Positions 16,677 through 26,145 of a DNA stretch of 64,000 nucleotides are shown one piece after another. The position numbers were made by a program, and so were the translations under genes. The notes under the pieces are model-generated. The model worked only from the letters and a program-made list of their open reading frames with translations. It was not told where the DNA came from and made no database searches. Position 1 is the stretch's first letter, and each line of letters begins with the position of its first letter. The stretch lies in the NCBI GenBank assembly GCA_964387285.1, contig CAYLWO010000002.1, positions 1 through 64,000 of the forward strand, in the 5' to 3' direction. Source of the stretch: Anaerohabitans sp964387285. GTDB lineage: Bacteria; Zhuqueibacterota; Zhuqueibacteria; Residuimicrobiales; Residuimicrobiaceae.

Positions 16677-17777
16677 ATGGAAGCGTTAATGATCCTTGCA
16701 TCTTTTATTGCTTTACTACTCTATGCCGGCATATTGCTCTGGCTGTACTTTGGCCTGGAGCGTCGTCAACCACAGGCGCCTGTGCAGAAAGAAAAAATAA
16801 CTGTTATCATTGCCGTGCGCAATCGCCGCGAAGAATTGCTGCGCTGTCTGCAAGCCTTGGCCAATCAGGAATATGACCGCCCTTACAACGTTATTATCGT
16901 AGACGATCATTCGACAGACGGTACGTTTGAAATCACAGAACAGTTTCTCCAACACCATTCAGACTGGCGAATCATTCATGCCGAGTCTTCATCCGCATGC
17001 GCCAGTTCGAAAAGAGCCGCTTTACATCAAGCTATTCTACAAGCAGAAGGCGAATGGCTAGTCTTTACGGATGCGGATTGTATTCCCCCAGTCACATGGT
17101 TGTCCGGCTTGAGCGGGTATTTTTCAGCAGAGACGGTTTTGGTGGCAGGATTTTCTCCGCAAGTCAGCGCCGGAAAAAGCGGGTGGAGCAACGTACTGCT
17201 TATCGATAGTCTATCCGCGGCACTGGTATCTGCAGCGACCATTGGCCGACAATACGGCGTTACCGGCGTTGGCCGCAACCTAGCCTATCGTCGCTCAGCT
17301 TGGAACAAAATTTCCGGATTTGACGCCTTGCCGGATACCTTGTCCGGGGATGATGATTTTATCATTCAGGAATTAAGTCGGCACGGTCGCGTACAGTATT
17401 GTCTGTCCCCGGAAGCGGTCGTCCCGGCACAAGGACCGTCTGACCTGCGTGAATTTTTGTGGCAAAAACAGCGCCATCTTTCCAGCGGGCAATTTTATCC
17501 ACTGCCGGCTAAAATTGCTTATAGCGCTTATCACAGTACAAACTTGCTGCTCTGGCCGCTCTTTTTCTTCGGTCTATGGAATCACTGGCTATTTTATCCT
17601 CTTTTGTGCAAATGGGTGCTCGACTTTTATGTTCTCCAGGACCTGGCAAAACGGTTGCAGCAGAAAATACGCTGCCTGCCTTTTTTGATTTGGCAGGGAA
17701 TTTTTGTATTTTATAACATCCGGGCAGGCTGGCAGCGATTTCGACCTCCGCCCACCTGGCAGGCAGATGGACCGTGA
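16677..17777 (+). CDS. Membrane GT2 glycosyltransferase 1 of the envelope cluster
   Basis: The 366-residue protein has an N-terminal membrane helix (5-26), a GT-A catalytic domain and C-terminal membrane helices. Motifs are 'ITVIIAVRNRREELL', 'VIIVDDHSTDGT', the donor/metal site 'VFTDADCIPP', the acceptor-base motif 'SGDDDFII', and 'QKQRH' in place of the usual Q-x-x-R-W. The architecture resembles carotenoid or lipid glycosyltransferases of the CruC/CrtQ type and the other four GT2 genes downstream, so a lipid-linked acceptor at the inner membrane is likely. It overlaps the next gene by four bases (GTGA). Confidence 0.9.
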   Translation: MEALMILASFIALLLYAGILLWLYFGLERRQPQAPVQKEKITVIIAVRNRREELLRCLQALANQEYDRPYNVIIVDDHSTDGTFEITEQFLQHHSDWRIIHAESSSACASSKRAALHQAILQAEGEWLVFTDADCIPPVTWLSGLSGYFSAETVLVAGFSPQVSAGKSGWSNVLLIDSLSAALVSAATIGRQYGVTGVGRNLAYRRSAWNKISGFDALPDTLSGDDDFIIQELSRHGRVQYCLSPEAVVPAQGPSDLREFLWQKQRHLSSGQFYPLPAKIAYSAYHSTNLLLWPLFFFGLWNHWLFYPLLCKWVLDFYVLQDLAKRLQQKIRCLPFLIWQGIFVFYNIRAGWQRFRPPPTWQADGP

Positions 17778-18580
17778 GAAAAAAAATTAACGAAATACTG
17801 TGGTCCGAATATCAGGCTGCGATGCTGCATCGCGGCTGGTTAATTGCCGAAATTTTAGAAAAACGACTCGATTTAGCCGGCGCCCGAATAGCGGATTTGG
17901 GATGCGGCCATGGCGGCGCATCGCTGCAACTAGCCGAACGAGGGGCAGTTGTGGCCGCAGTCGATCGTCGAGCAGATACGGCAGCGCAACTCCAGGAGAT
18001 GGCGCAAAAGAAAAAACTGACCGTTACCGTTCATGCTGCCGACATAGAAACCTGGCAGCCGCAAACTCCTGTGGATGCTGTTGTGCTGTGGGATGTACTG
18101 GAACATATTGCCCATCCCTTACTGCTGTTGCAGCATATCCGACGATTTCTCAAACCGAAAGGATTTTTACTTTTGGCTACGCCGAATAAATGGTCACCGC
18201 TCAATCTGCTCTGCGATCCGCACTATAGTTTGCCCGGTATAGCTTGCTGCAAACGCACCCGTGTCTATAAAATCGTCGTGCAACGCTTGCATTGGTTTGC
18301 ACCGGAGAAAACAGATATTGCACAATTAATTTCCTGGCGTGAATTACACGCCCTTTTACATGGCGCCGGTTTTAATTATGACTGGGTGGTTAAAGAGGTC
18401 TCAGAACTGGCTCTACAGAATCCGGCCAGCATATGGAACCGGCCTTGGCATTTACGATTGATTCACCTGATAATGAACATGCGTCTGTCGCGCATCGTTC
18501 TCTCTGCGGCGCCGAAAAAACCGGGCTTGCTTAACCAAAGGCTTTTACCGACCTTTTATGTGCTGGCGAGTAAACGGTGA
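17774..18580 (+). CDS. Class I SAM-dependent methyltransferase
   Basis: The 268-residue protein is translated from GTG overlapping the preceding stop. It has a SAM-binding Rossmann fold: motif I 'IADLGCGHGGASLQLA', acidic residue 'VAAVDRRAD', motif II 'DAVVLWDVLEHIAHP', and 'FLKPKGFLLLATPNKWSPLN'. These are the signs of a Methyltransf_11/25-type enzyme of the UbiG/3-demethylubiquinone group. It has no membrane segment. Position between a glycosyltransferase and a radical SAM gene suggests it methylates a sugar or lipid intermediate. The target is unknown. Confidence 0.88.
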   Translation: MRKKINEILWSEYQAAMLHRGWLIAEILEKRLDLAGARIADLGCGHGGASLQLAERGAVVAAVDRRADTAAQLQEMAQKKKLTVTVHAADIETWQPQTPVDAVVLWDVLEHIAHPLLLLQHIRRFLKPKGFLLLATPNKWSPLNLLCDPHYSLPGIACCKRTRVYKIVVQRLHWFAPEKTDIAQLISWRELHALLHGAGFNYDWVVKEVSELALQNPASIWNRPWHLRLIHLIMNMRLSRIVLSAAPKKPGLLNQRLLPTFYVLASKR

Positions 18581-19587
18581 AAGAACTTCCGATCAGAGCA
18601 ATATTGAAAAGCATCACACGGTATCGCCTGAATAATGCGTTAAAACTGAGCGCCGGCTTTATTTTTTCAAAATTGCTGGGTTATCCATTTGTTTGGGGCC
18701 AGCCTTTTGTGGTGACGATAGAGCCAACCAATCTCTGCAATCTGGCCTGTCCACAGTGCGCGGTCGGCGCCGGAGTCTTGACGCGCCCTCGCGGCCAAAT
18801 GCCGCTGGATCTCTATCGTGACATTTTAGAACAGATGCATCGTTCCCTCTGCTATTTACTGCTATACGATCAGGGCGAACCGCTGTTGCATACGGACTAT
18901 TGCGAAATGATTCGATTAGCAAAAGCCAAAAACATGGCCGTCACCTGCAGCAGCAACGGTCAATTGCTTGGCGATAAAGATATAGCCCGTTGCCTGGTCG
19001 CTTCCGGGCTGGACAACCTGATTATCTCCATCGACGGTTTGACGGAACAAACGTACCAAACCTATCGAAAAGGCGGGCAACTGTCTAAAGCAATCCAGGC
19101 AATCAAAAATGTTCAACAGGCTCGAAGCATTCTCAAAACAAAAACACCGCGAATTTGCGTTCAATTTCTGGTTACAAAACATAATGAAACCGAATTGCCG
19201 CACCTGGCTGAAGCGGTTCGCGACTGGGGGGCTGATCTACTGCTGATAAAAAGCATGCAGATTTGCACACCGGCTGATGCTGAACAGTGGCTGCCGCGGC
19301 AGGAAAAATATCGCCGGTATCGAACCCGGAACAATCAACTGGTTACAAAAAAAAGAAACCGCATATGCCCCCGCTTGTGGTACAGCAGCGTCATACATCA
19401 GGACGGCAGCGTGGTGGCTTGTTGCTTTGACAAAGACAATCAATTCGTTCTCGGCCGCATGACCGAGACGCCGTTTACACAACTCTGGCACGGTTCCGCT
19501 TTACAGGCATTGCGTACGGCTGTGCTGAATAAAACCAAACCAAATTTATGTAGAAATTGCACAAATGGACTGGCGCTTTACAAATAA
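18577..19587 (+). CDS. Radical SAM/SPASM protein 1 of the envelope cluster
   Basis: The 336-residue protein begins at a GTG overlapping the methyltransferase stop. The radical SAM cluster motif is 'CNLACPQC' (CxxxCxxC) within 'IEPTNLCNLACPQCAVG'. The C-terminal SPASM region has 'CPRLWYSSVIHQDGSVVACC' and the closing 'CRNCTNG', expected to hold auxiliary iron-sulfur clusters. Related proteins modify peptides, sugars or lipids. Because it sits among glycosyltransferases, carbohydrate or lipid-head-group chemistry is more likely than peptide maturation, and no precursor peptide was found nearby. Its stop lies 23 bases inside the next gene. Confidence 0.88.
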   Translation: MKELPIRAILKSITRYRLNNALKLSAGFIFSKLLGYPFVWGQPFVVTIEPTNLCNLACPQCAVGAGVLTRPRGQMPLDLYRDILEQMHRSLCYLLLYDQGEPLLHTDYCEMIRLAKAKNMAVTCSSNGQLLGDKDIARCLVASGLDNLIISIDGLTEQTYQTYRKGGQLSKAIQAIKNVQQARSILKTKTPRICVQFLVTKHNETELPHLAEAVRDWGADLLLIKSMQICTPADAEQWLPRQEKYRRYRTRNNQLVTKKRNRICPRLWYSSVIHQDGSVVACCFDKDNQFVLGRMTETPFTQLWHGSALQALRTAVLNKTKPNLCRNCTNGLALYK

Positions 19588-20539
19588 AAAAACCGTCATC
19601 TTTTGGATCAAAGGCGTGATTGCCGTTTGCGTTCTCGCACTTTTGGTGCGGCGCATCAGTTGGCGCGCTCTGCTGGAGGCTGTATATCAGGCGCAGGCAG
19701 AATGGATTATCGCAGCGGCCCTTTTATTGATTCCCAATATTTTTTGTCAGTTTAAACGCTGGCAACTCATCACCCGACAGCTCCATCCGGATACGTCGAA
19801 TCCGGTGGTGGCGCGTTCTCTTTTTGCCGGCATCACTCTCGGTTTTATCACGCCCGGCCGCATCGGCGATCTGGGGCGAACGATTTTTATTCCACAGGCC
19901 AATTGGCTTGGATTGGTCGGTTTGATGTTGGTGGAAAAATGGTATAGCCTGCTGATCATTTACTGGTTCGGCTTATTAGGCATCATTCCCATCCTGTCGA
20001 CCGCGTTTAAACTGGAACTGTGGATCCCGGCCGTGCTGACCGGACTGATTATGATTTTGGCCGGCATCAGCCTGGTGTTGCATCCGGGATTTTTAAATTA
20101 TATTCTCAAACGCTTCGACAAAGCGAGAAAAAGAAAACGACTGCATCAGGTCTTTGCCGGCATCAATGCCTTGACGCCAAAATTGTCCCTCCAGCTTTTG
20201 CTTTATACCCTGATACAGGTCCTCGTTTATTTCGGACAATTCTACCTTCTCGTGAGAGCATTTACCCCCTTGCCGCTCTTGCGGGGCTTGGCAGCCGTCG
20301 CGGCGATCATGTGGAGTAAAACCCTGCTGCCCATTTCTCTAGGCGATCTGGGCGTGCGTGAAAGCGCAGCCGTTTATTTCCTCGGCAAATTGCATACGCC
20401 CGCAGCCGTTGCGTTTGACAGCGCCTTACTCTTGTTCGCCATCAATATTTTACTGCCGGCCATTATCGGCTTTGTGGTATTGCTGCAGAGTCGAATCTTG
20501 CAAAATGGGCCCGGTAAAACCATGAGGTCACGGTGCTGA
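19565..20539 (+). CDS. Lysylphosphatidylglycerol synthetase TM-region / flippase-like membrane protein
   Basis: The 324-residue polytopic protein (about 8 membrane helices) is of the UPF0104/AglD C-terminal type. It shows 'FCQFKRWQLITRQL', 'FITPGRIGDLGRTIFIP' and 'KTLLPISLGDLGVRESAAVYF', which match the conserved 'G..T.PGR.GE' and 'P.S.GGLGVRE' family segments. The domain is found in MprF flippases and in membrane proteins of glycolipid loci. It may move or hold a lipid-linked intermediate made by the neighbouring enzymes. It overlaps the radical SAM gene by 23 bases and the next GT2 gene by 7. Confidence 0.85.
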   Translation: MDWRFTNKKTVIFWIKGVIAVCVLALLVRRISWRALLEAVYQAQAEWIIAAALLLIPNIFCQFKRWQLITRQLHPDTSNPVVARSLFAGITLGFITPGRIGDLGRTIFIPQANWLGLVGLMLVEKWYSLLIIYWFGLLGIIPILSTAFKLELWIPAVLTGLIMILAGISLVLHPGFLNYILKRFDKARKRKRLHQVFAGINALTPKLSLQLLLYTLIQVLVYFGQFYLLVRAFTPLPLLRGLAAVAAIMWSKTLLPISLGDLGVRESAAVYFLGKLHTPAAVAFDSALLLFAINILLPAIIGFVVLLQSRILQNGPGKTMRSRC

Positions 20540-21648
20540 TATATTATCTCGTTATTTCTCTAGTATACATTTTATTTATCGCCTGGATATACAAGGGGAT
20601 TCAGCAGTTAAATGAACAAAAGGTAAATTTTCAACAACCGATTGTCAATGTCATCGTTCCAGCGCGCAATGAAGCCGCAAATCTTGCCGAATGTCTAACG
20701 CATTTAAAGCAACAGAGTTATCCGGCACATCGTTACGAAATCATCGTCGTCGATGACGGCTCTGTTGATGAAACAGGCAGGATAGCAAAAGAGCAGGGCG
20801 TTCGCTGCCTGACTCTGGATGTTATTCCCAAGGGCTGGTCGCCCAAAAAGGCCGCCCTGGCCCTGGCGATCCGCAACAGCAATGCAGAAATTATTCTAAC
20901 CACCGATGCGGATTGCCGTGCGCCGCGGGAATGGATCGAATCCATGATCCGTCATTTCACGGCCGATGTCGGCGTTGTGGCTTCGTGGGTTGGGATTGCC
21001 GAAACAGGCTCCTTGCTGGCGCGTTTAGAAGCTCTGGATACGCTTTCGTATCAAATGATTGGCGCTGCGGCCATCGGACACGGAAAACCTTTTTTGGCTA
21101 ACGGCGCCAATTGGGGGTACAGACGCGAGCTTTATGCTGAGGTCAACGGCTTTAGCGGCATCGAATCATTGGCCTCCGGCGACGATGATCTGTTACTGCA
21201 AAAAATGGCGCAAAACGGCAAATGGCGCGCAGCCTTCAGCAACGAATCAAGCACGCGCCTTATCACCAAAAGCTGCACGTCCTGGTCCGGCTTTTTCATG
21301 CAGCGCCTGCGCTGGGCTTCCAAGAGCCATCGTTATCCGCTATCCGTTATTCTTTTGGAAGGATTTATTTTTATTTACCATTCTTCCCTGTGGTTGGTAT
21401 TGGTCTTAAAAATTAACTCGCCGCTCTGGTTTTTATTTCTTCTGGTTAAACTGGTCAGCGATGCTCTATTGGTTCGCACGGTGATGCAAAACATCAATTT
21501 TAAATTTCACTGCTTCGATATGCTGCTGGCCCAGATCGGACAGATGATTTACACGGTTATCCTCGGCTTGCTGGCGTGGCGCGGCCGCTTTGTCTGGAAA
21601 AATCGTGTTTATAATCGCGGTACGCTGGTTGAAGAAAAAAGGGTTTGA
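20533..21648 (+). CDS. Membrane GT2 glycosyltransferase 2
   Basis: The protein is 371 residues from a GTG start that overlaps the preceding stop by 7 bases. It has an N-terminal helix, then 'VNVIVPARNEAANLAECLTH', 'EIIVVDDGSVDET', 'ILTTDADCRAP', 'SGDDDLLLQKM', and 'QRLRWASK' (Q-x-x-R-W). Two or three helices follow at the C-terminus. It is a close relative in architecture of the GT2s at 23365 and 24477. The final residues are basic. A short copy of repeat family A follows, separating this five-gene run from the Wzi-like gene. Confidence 0.9.
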   Translation: MLIYYLVISLVYILFIAWIYKGIQQLNEQKVNFQQPIVNVIVPARNEAANLAECLTHLKQQSYPAHRYEIIVVDDGSVDETGRIAKEQGVRCLTLDVIPKGWSPKKAALALAIRNSNAEIILTTDADCRAPREWIESMIRHFTADVGVVASWVGIAETGSLLARLEALDTLSYQMIGAAAIGHGKPFLANGANWGYRRELYAEVNGFSGIESLASGDDDLLLQKMAQNGKWRAAFSNESSTRLITKSCTSWSGFFMQRLRWASKSHRYPLSVILLEGFIFIYHSSLWLVLVLKINSPLWFLFLLVKLVSDALLVRTVMQNINFKFHCFDMLLAQIGQMIYTVILGLLAWRGRFVWKNRVYNRGTLVEEKRV

Positions 21649-21670
21649 AAAAAAGCTCTTGTTTGATATA

Positions 21671-21736
21671 TTTAGCTGAATGGCACGATAGGCGCCCGCA
21701 AAACAACCTTGCGAAGGTTTAGAGCCTTCGCCAAGA
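21671..21736 (-). repeat. Dispersed repeat family A, copy 3 (short form)
   Basis: The reverse complement carries a GCGAAGG...CCTTCGC hairpin followed by GGTTGTTTTGCGGGCGCC and a tail ending CATTCAGCTAAA. This matches the tails of the long copies and the short copy at 55482-55543. The larger palindromic core is absent. The copy lies between GT2 gene 2 and the Wzi-like gene, where its hairpin might act in transcript ending or processing. Confidence 0.55.
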
Positions 21737-21794
21737 TAATACAATCGTTCAGTTCTGGTAAATAATATTTTGACACCCGTTTTGGGATTATCGA

Positions 21795-23357
21795 ATGAAA
21801 CACATTCTTGCCATAACCATCATTTCATATTCGCTGCTCTTTTCGGCCCCCCCCAGTTCCGTGAATGTGCCGAATGACTATTGGGGATATGGTTTTCTGG
21901 AACGTATGGAAACCAAGGGACTGTTGAAAAGTTACCAGCTTTGTACCCGCCCTGTTTCGCGTACGATCTTTGCCGAACTGTTGCGGCAGACGACAGAACA
22001 ATTGCAGCGCAATGCCGCAATTCTGAGCAAAACGGATCAGCAATTGCTCGAGCAGCTCCAGGGCGATTTTTACGATGAACTGCATCCTGTCTCATCCGAG
22101 CGCGGTCCCGAACGCCATTTTACCAGTTGGAAAGAAGGGCAAAGCCGTTTGCATATCGATCTGTATGGCAAACAGTCCATCATCTCCAATCGTGGCCAGC
22201 AATATGAAACCAGCGAGTTGATCTCTGAAACCTCTCTCGGCGCCATCCTGCGCGGCTCGCTCAGCAACACCATCGGATTTTATCTGGATGCGCGCAATGC
22301 ACTCACCCGCGGCAAGGATGAAATATTGGAAGAAAATTTCGATCCGTCTCAGGGCTCGCCGGTGGTGATTTCCGGTTCAAACGTTTTTCAGGATCGCGCG
22401 CTCGCTTACTGGACCTGGCAGAATGCCTGGCTGCGCCTGCAAATGGGCCGTGACGAATTGCAATGGGGACCGGGATATCATGCCGGTCTTTCCATCTCCG
22501 GCAACATGCCGGCAACAGAAATGATCCGCCTCAGCGCCTCCTTTCGTCGTTTTAAATTCAGCTACATTCACGCCTTTCTGCGCAGCAGTCTCGGCCCTAA
22601 ATATCTGGCCGGTCATCGCCTGGATTACATGGTCAAACCCGGCCTCTATTTCGGCGCATCGGAAACGGTTATTTATGGCCAACGCGACGTCGAGTTCGCC
22701 TATCTCAATCCCATCATGCCGATTCATGTCGCGCAACACCATCTGGGCGACAAGGACAACAAGACCATGAGTTTGGATGCGACCTGCACGCTGGTCCGCA
22801 ACTGCAAACTGTATCTGGAATATTTCATCGACGACATGACCAGCAGTGAGAGTTTGACCAAATTCTACGGCAACAAATTCGCCTTTCTGACCGGAATTCT
22901 TTGGACCGATCCGTTGCATATCGCCAATACCGATCTTCGCTGCGAATACTCGCACGTCGAGCCGTACGTCTATACACACTGGGATTCCATCAACATCTAC
23001 ACCAACTATGACCAGATCATCGGCCACTGGTTGGGGCCTAATGCAGACTGTCTCTTCATACAGGCCGGCTGGCAACCTTTGCGCGATTTTCGCGTCGAGT
23101 TTTTTTGGGAACAGCAGCGCAACGGCGCCGGCAACGCGGACACGCGCACCAGACCTGAACAAGGCATGACCAAGCAATTTTTGGGCGGCGTGGTGGAAAA
23201 GAAAAAAATGATCGGTTTAAAACTGGTCGAACAGATACGTCGCGATATGTTTGCCTCAGTCAGTTATACCTACTGTGATACCCGCAACCTGCATCGCCAG
23301 GCTGGTAAAACCTCCTTTGATCATCTGGCCCGCTTTGAATTCTGGTTAAATTATTGA
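21795..23357 (+). CDS. Wzi-like capsule assembly outer-membrane barrel
   Basis: The 520-residue protein has a signal peptide (MKHILAITIISYSLLFSA). Next comes a helical N-terminal part with 'DYWGYGFLERMETKGLLKSY' (typical of the Caps_assemb_Wzi family) and a long beta-barrel with many alternating aromatic strands, such as 'RLQMGRDELQWGPGYHAGL'. The chain ends in an aromatic-rich strand, 'LARFEFWLNY', as outer-membrane barrels do. Wzi-type proteins bind or attach polysaccharide at the outer membrane. Its place in the cluster argues that the product of the glycosyltransferases is surface-exposed. Confidence 0.88.
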   Translation: MKHILAITIISYSLLFSAPPSSVNVPNDYWGYGFLERMETKGLLKSYQLCTRPVSRTIFAELLRQTTEQLQRNAAILSKTDQQLLEQLQGDFYDELHPVSSERGPERHFTSWKEGQSRLHIDLYGKQSIISNRGQQYETSELISETSLGAILRGSLSNTIGFYLDARNALTRGKDEILEENFDPSQGSPVVISGSNVFQDRALAYWTWQNAWLRLQMGRDELQWGPGYHAGLSISGNMPATEMIRLSASFRRFKFSYIHAFLRSSLGPKYLAGHRLDYMVKPGLYFGASETVIYGQRDVEFAYLNPIMPIHVAQHHLGDKDNKTMSLDATCTLVRNCKLYLEYFIDDMTSSESLTKFYGNKFAFLTGILWTDPLHIANTDLRCEYSHVEPYVYTHWDSINIYTNYDQIIGHWLGPNADCLFIQAGWQPLRDFRVEFFWEQQRNGAGNADTRTRPEQGMTKQFLGGVVEKKKMIGLKLVEQIRRDMFASVSYTYCDTRNLHRQAGKTSFDHLARFEFWLNY

Positions 23358-23364
23358 TCCGGCC

Positions 23365-24480
23365 TTGATAATAATTTTCTACATAACCTGCGGAATGACG
23401 GCCATTTACGGCTTGTGCCTCATACTGTTCTCCCTGGGATTGCTGCGCAGGCAGAACAAAAGTGTATTACAACCCTTTGTTTCTGTAATTGTAGCTTGTC
23501 GCAATGAACAGGAAAATATTACACCCCTGTTGCATGCCTTGACCCGGCAAAATTACCCATCTACGCGCTTTGAAATTGTCCTGGCCAATGACGCCTCTAC
23601 AGACGAAACAGGGCAACGGATCAGCGCTTTTTTTAAGACCAATCCCAGTGTTGCTATTAAAAAAATCTCCGTGCAGAACCGCGATCAGGCGGCTTCGCCC
23701 AAAAAAAATGCGCTGAGTCAGGCGATTGCATTTTCTACAGGAGAGGTGCTGCTTTTTACAGATGCCGATTGTCGGCCAGGCCCGGACTGGATCGCAAGTA
23801 TCGTCCAATATTTCTCGCCAGATGTTGGCATGGTTATCGGTTTCTCGCCGTATGAATTGCCTTCGCTGCAGGGCATTGGGCAACGATTGCTGGCCATAGA
23901 GTCCCTATCCCTCGCAGCTCTGGCTGCCGGCACAACCGGATGGGGACGGCCGGCCACCTGTACCGGTCGCAATCTCGCCTATCGCAGAAAAGTTTATGAT
24001 GAATTGGGCGGATTCAAGGAAATTGCGCAATTTGTATCCGGCGACGACGATTTGTTTTTAAAACTGGTCGTGCAACGCACGCGCTATCGGGTAAGATACG
24101 CGTTGGACAGCCGCGCGGTTGTGCCGACTCTAATTTTGACAAATGGCCGGCATTTTTTTCAACAACGTTTGCGCCACGCTTCCAAAGGTTTTCACTATGG
24201 CTGGCGCATGACCTCTGTGCTGGCCGGCGCCTGGTTGTACAATTTTTTGTTGTTGGGATTGCTGTTAACTCCGTGGCGCGGATATGCCATTATGCTTTTC
24301 CTGGTAAAAGCCTTTTCAGAATTACCGCTCCTGCTGGGTTTTGCAGCAAAAATGAACAGAGTATCCTATTTTACCGTTTGGCCGTTGGCTGCTTTTTTGC
24401 ATATTTGTTACGTCGTGGTCATTGGCGCATTGGGACCGTTCCTGAAATTCAATTGGAAAGAGATCAGGGTTCATTCATGA
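23365..24480 (+). CDS. Membrane GT2 glycosyltransferase 3
   Basis: This 371-residue protein follows the Wzi-like gene by 7 bases. The first possible start is TTG at 23365; ATG at 23395 is an alternative, and neither has a strong Shine-Dalgarno. Motifs are 'VSVIVACRNEQENI', 'EIVLANDASTDET', 'LFTDADCRPGPDWI', 'CTGRNLAYRRKVYDELGGF', 'SGDDDLFLKL' and 'QQRLRHASKG'. The Q-x-x-R-W motif is QRLRH here. Three helices are predicted after residue 270. It overlaps the next GT2 by 4 bases (ATGA) and is probably its tandem duplicate. Confidence 0.88.
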   Translation: MIIIFYITCGMTAIYGLCLILFSLGLLRRQNKSVLQPFVSVIVACRNEQENITPLLHALTRQNYPSTRFEIVLANDASTDETGQRISAFFKTNPSVAIKKISVQNRDQAASPKKNALSQAIAFSTGEVLLFTDADCRPGPDWIASIVQYFSPDVGMVIGFSPYELPSLQGIGQRLLAIESLSLAALAAGTTGWGRPATCTGRNLAYRRKVYDELGGFKEIAQFVSGDDDLFLKLVVQRTRYRVRYALDSRAVVPTLILTNGRHFFQQRLRHASKGFHYGWRMTSVLAGAWLYNFLLLGLLLTPWRGYAIMLFLVKAFSELPLLLGFAAKMNRVSYFTVWPLAAFLHICYVVVIGALGPFLKFNWKEIRVHS

Positions 24481-25625
24481 TTGGCTTGTCCTACATCGTC
24501 CTGGCGTTGACGATTGTTTACGGAATAATCCTTCTGGTCTTTATTGTTGCGCTACGCTTTCCGAGTAAGGCAAACAGCCCTTTGCAGCCGCGTGTTTCCA
24601 TCATTGTTGCTGCGCGCAACGAAGAAGCCAACATTGCCGCGCTGCTGGAGGATTTGGTGCAGCAGGATTATCCGGCTGAATATGAAATCATTATCGCCAA
24701 CGACGGTTCAACCGATGGCACGGCTCATCTGGTCAACGGGTTTTGCACCCGCTTTGCCAATATCCATCTACTCAATATCGATGAGGCGCCGGCAGGATTC
24801 AGTCCGAAAAAATATGCCTTACAATGCGCAGTGGAAAAATCAACCGGCGAGATCATTCTGGCCACGGACGCAGATTGTCGCGTGGGACCGGGCTGGATTT
24901 CCGGCATGGTTGCTTATTTTGCGCCCGAGGTGGGTTTTGTTATCGGTTTTTCGCAATATGGCAGACCGGGGCAAAAACAAAAACTGGTGGAACGGTTTCA
25001 AGCGTTCGATTTTGTCACGCTCATGGCTGTGGCAGCGGCCAGTACGCATCTGCGCATTCCCATGGCAGCCTCGGGACAAAATCTGGGCTATCGTCGCGCC
25101 GCGTTCATTCAGGTGGACGGCTATCGTTCCATCAGCCATCGCATGTCCGGCGACGATGTCCTACTCATGCAATTGATTCGCCGTCGCACGGATTATCGTA
25201 TTTTATACGCTTCGGACCCGCGCACGTATGCTGTGTCAGCGCCGCAACCCACCTGGCCCGCTTTTATCAATCAACGCAACCGCTGGGCCTCTAATGGCGG
25301 CTATCAATTGCTGTTGAGCCCCTTGTTCTTTAGCTATCTGGTTTTCACCTTTTCCTATAATTTGGCGCTGCTGCTTGGCCTCTCACTTTACGGCGCCGGT
25401 GTTCTTGGCGGATGGGGCATGCCGCTCTGCTTTCTGGCCAAAGGATTTTTTGAATTTTGTGTGGCTTGTAGCGGTTGCAGATATTTTCAGCGATCTGATC
25501 TGCTGAAATATTTTCCTCTGTGGTTTCTACTGCAGATTCCCTATATTGTTCTGGTCGGCGCCATGGGTTCTTTGGGATTATTTCGCTGGAAGGGCCGCAA
25601 AGGCGCGACAAGGATCCGGGCATAG
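24477..25625 (+). CDS. Membrane GT2 glycosyltransferase 4
   Basis: The 382-residue product starts at the ATG overlapping the preceding TGA; the 68-residue upstream extension reads through the neighbour and is rejected. It has an N-terminal helix, 'VSIIVAARNEEANIAALLED', 'EIIIANDGSTDGT', 'ILATDADCRVGPGWI', 'GYRRAAFIQVDGY', 'SGDDVLLMQLI' (SGDDV rather than SGDDD) and 'QRNRWASNGG'. C-terminal helices follow. It is clearly paralogous to gene 3. The next 520 bases on this strand hold no intact gene. Confidence 0.9.
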   Translation: MIGLSYIVLALTIVYGIILLVFIVALRFPSKANSPLQPRVSIIVAARNEEANIAALLEDLVQQDYPAEYEIIIANDGSTDGTAHLVNGFCTRFANIHLLNIDEAPAGFSPKKYALQCAVEKSTGEIILATDADCRVGPGWISGMVAYFAPEVGFVIGFSQYGRPGQKQKLVERFQAFDFVTLMAVAAASTHLRIPMAASGQNLGYRRAAFIQVDGYRSISHRMSGDDVLLMQLIRRRTDYRILYASDPRTYAVSAPQPTWPAFINQRNRWASNGGYQLLLSPLFFSYLVFTFSYNLALLLGLSLYGAGVLGGWGMPLCFLAKGFFEFCVACSGCRYFQRSDLLKYFPLWFLLQIPYIVLVGAMGSLGLFRWKGRKGATRIRA

Positions 25626-25636
25626 CCAAAGGCTGT

Positions 25637-26013
25637 TTATTTTTTTTCGTTATAATAATAAATGACGTTCAATGATGCTGTAAGAAATTTATGATCTATT
25701 CCCCCATAGTCGCCCAGATGTTTGATGCGACCGGCGAAGTTCTTTTGCACCTGCATCTCGATGCCAATCTTGTTAAATCTATATCCTGCCGCTAAAATAA
25801 AACCGGTAAAGCAAGATAAGCTTCAGCCCAATCCGCATTTACAATCTGTGACCAGTTGCTATAATATGCCGTTCTATTTTCCACTCTGGCTCCGCGTAGT
25901 AGAATTTCCATCCCATAGACCAGCGAAAGGTATTTTTTTGCAAACTCTCGACGCCTATGCCCATGGAATACCTTAATAGTGGTTTGGAAGAGGTGTCGTA
26001 AAATTTGGAGCAA
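25637..26013 (-). pseudogene. Remnant of an outer-membrane beta-barrel protein gene
   Basis: Read leftward, the last 48 or so codons before the stop at 25637 encode 'ILAAGYRFNKIGIEMQVQ...' and end '...SLNVIYYYNEKK'. These are amphipathic strands like the C-terminus of a porin-family barrel. Upstream, another frame continues the pattern with 'KKYLSLVYGMEILL', 'ENRTAYYSNWSQIVN' and 'ADWAEAYL'. The two halves are joined only by a frame change near 25810, and no proper start or signal peptide is visible upstream. I read this as a decayed gene lying against the direction of the cluster. It fills most of the gap between GT2 gene 4 and the next radical SAM gene. Confidence 0.55.
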
Positions 26014-26145
26014 TTAACGCTGCCGGAAATAAAAAGGGCGAGCCGGCTCGGGTTTCAGAAAAACGAAGCAACATCAGGAATAGAAACAAAATGCTTTCTA
26101 AAACCGTCTGAAAACCGTAAATTCTGCACTGATTTGAGGAAGAGC

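Noticed and set aside
18577..19587. Ribosomally made peptide (RiPP) maturase with a precursor nearby
   Set aside because: The flanking genes overlap one another, leaving no space for a precursor peptide, and the neighbours are glycan enzymes.
24273..24476. N-terminal extension of GT2 gene 4
   Set aside because: It lies entirely inside GT2 gene 3 in another frame; the ATG overlapping the previous stop gives the family N-terminus.
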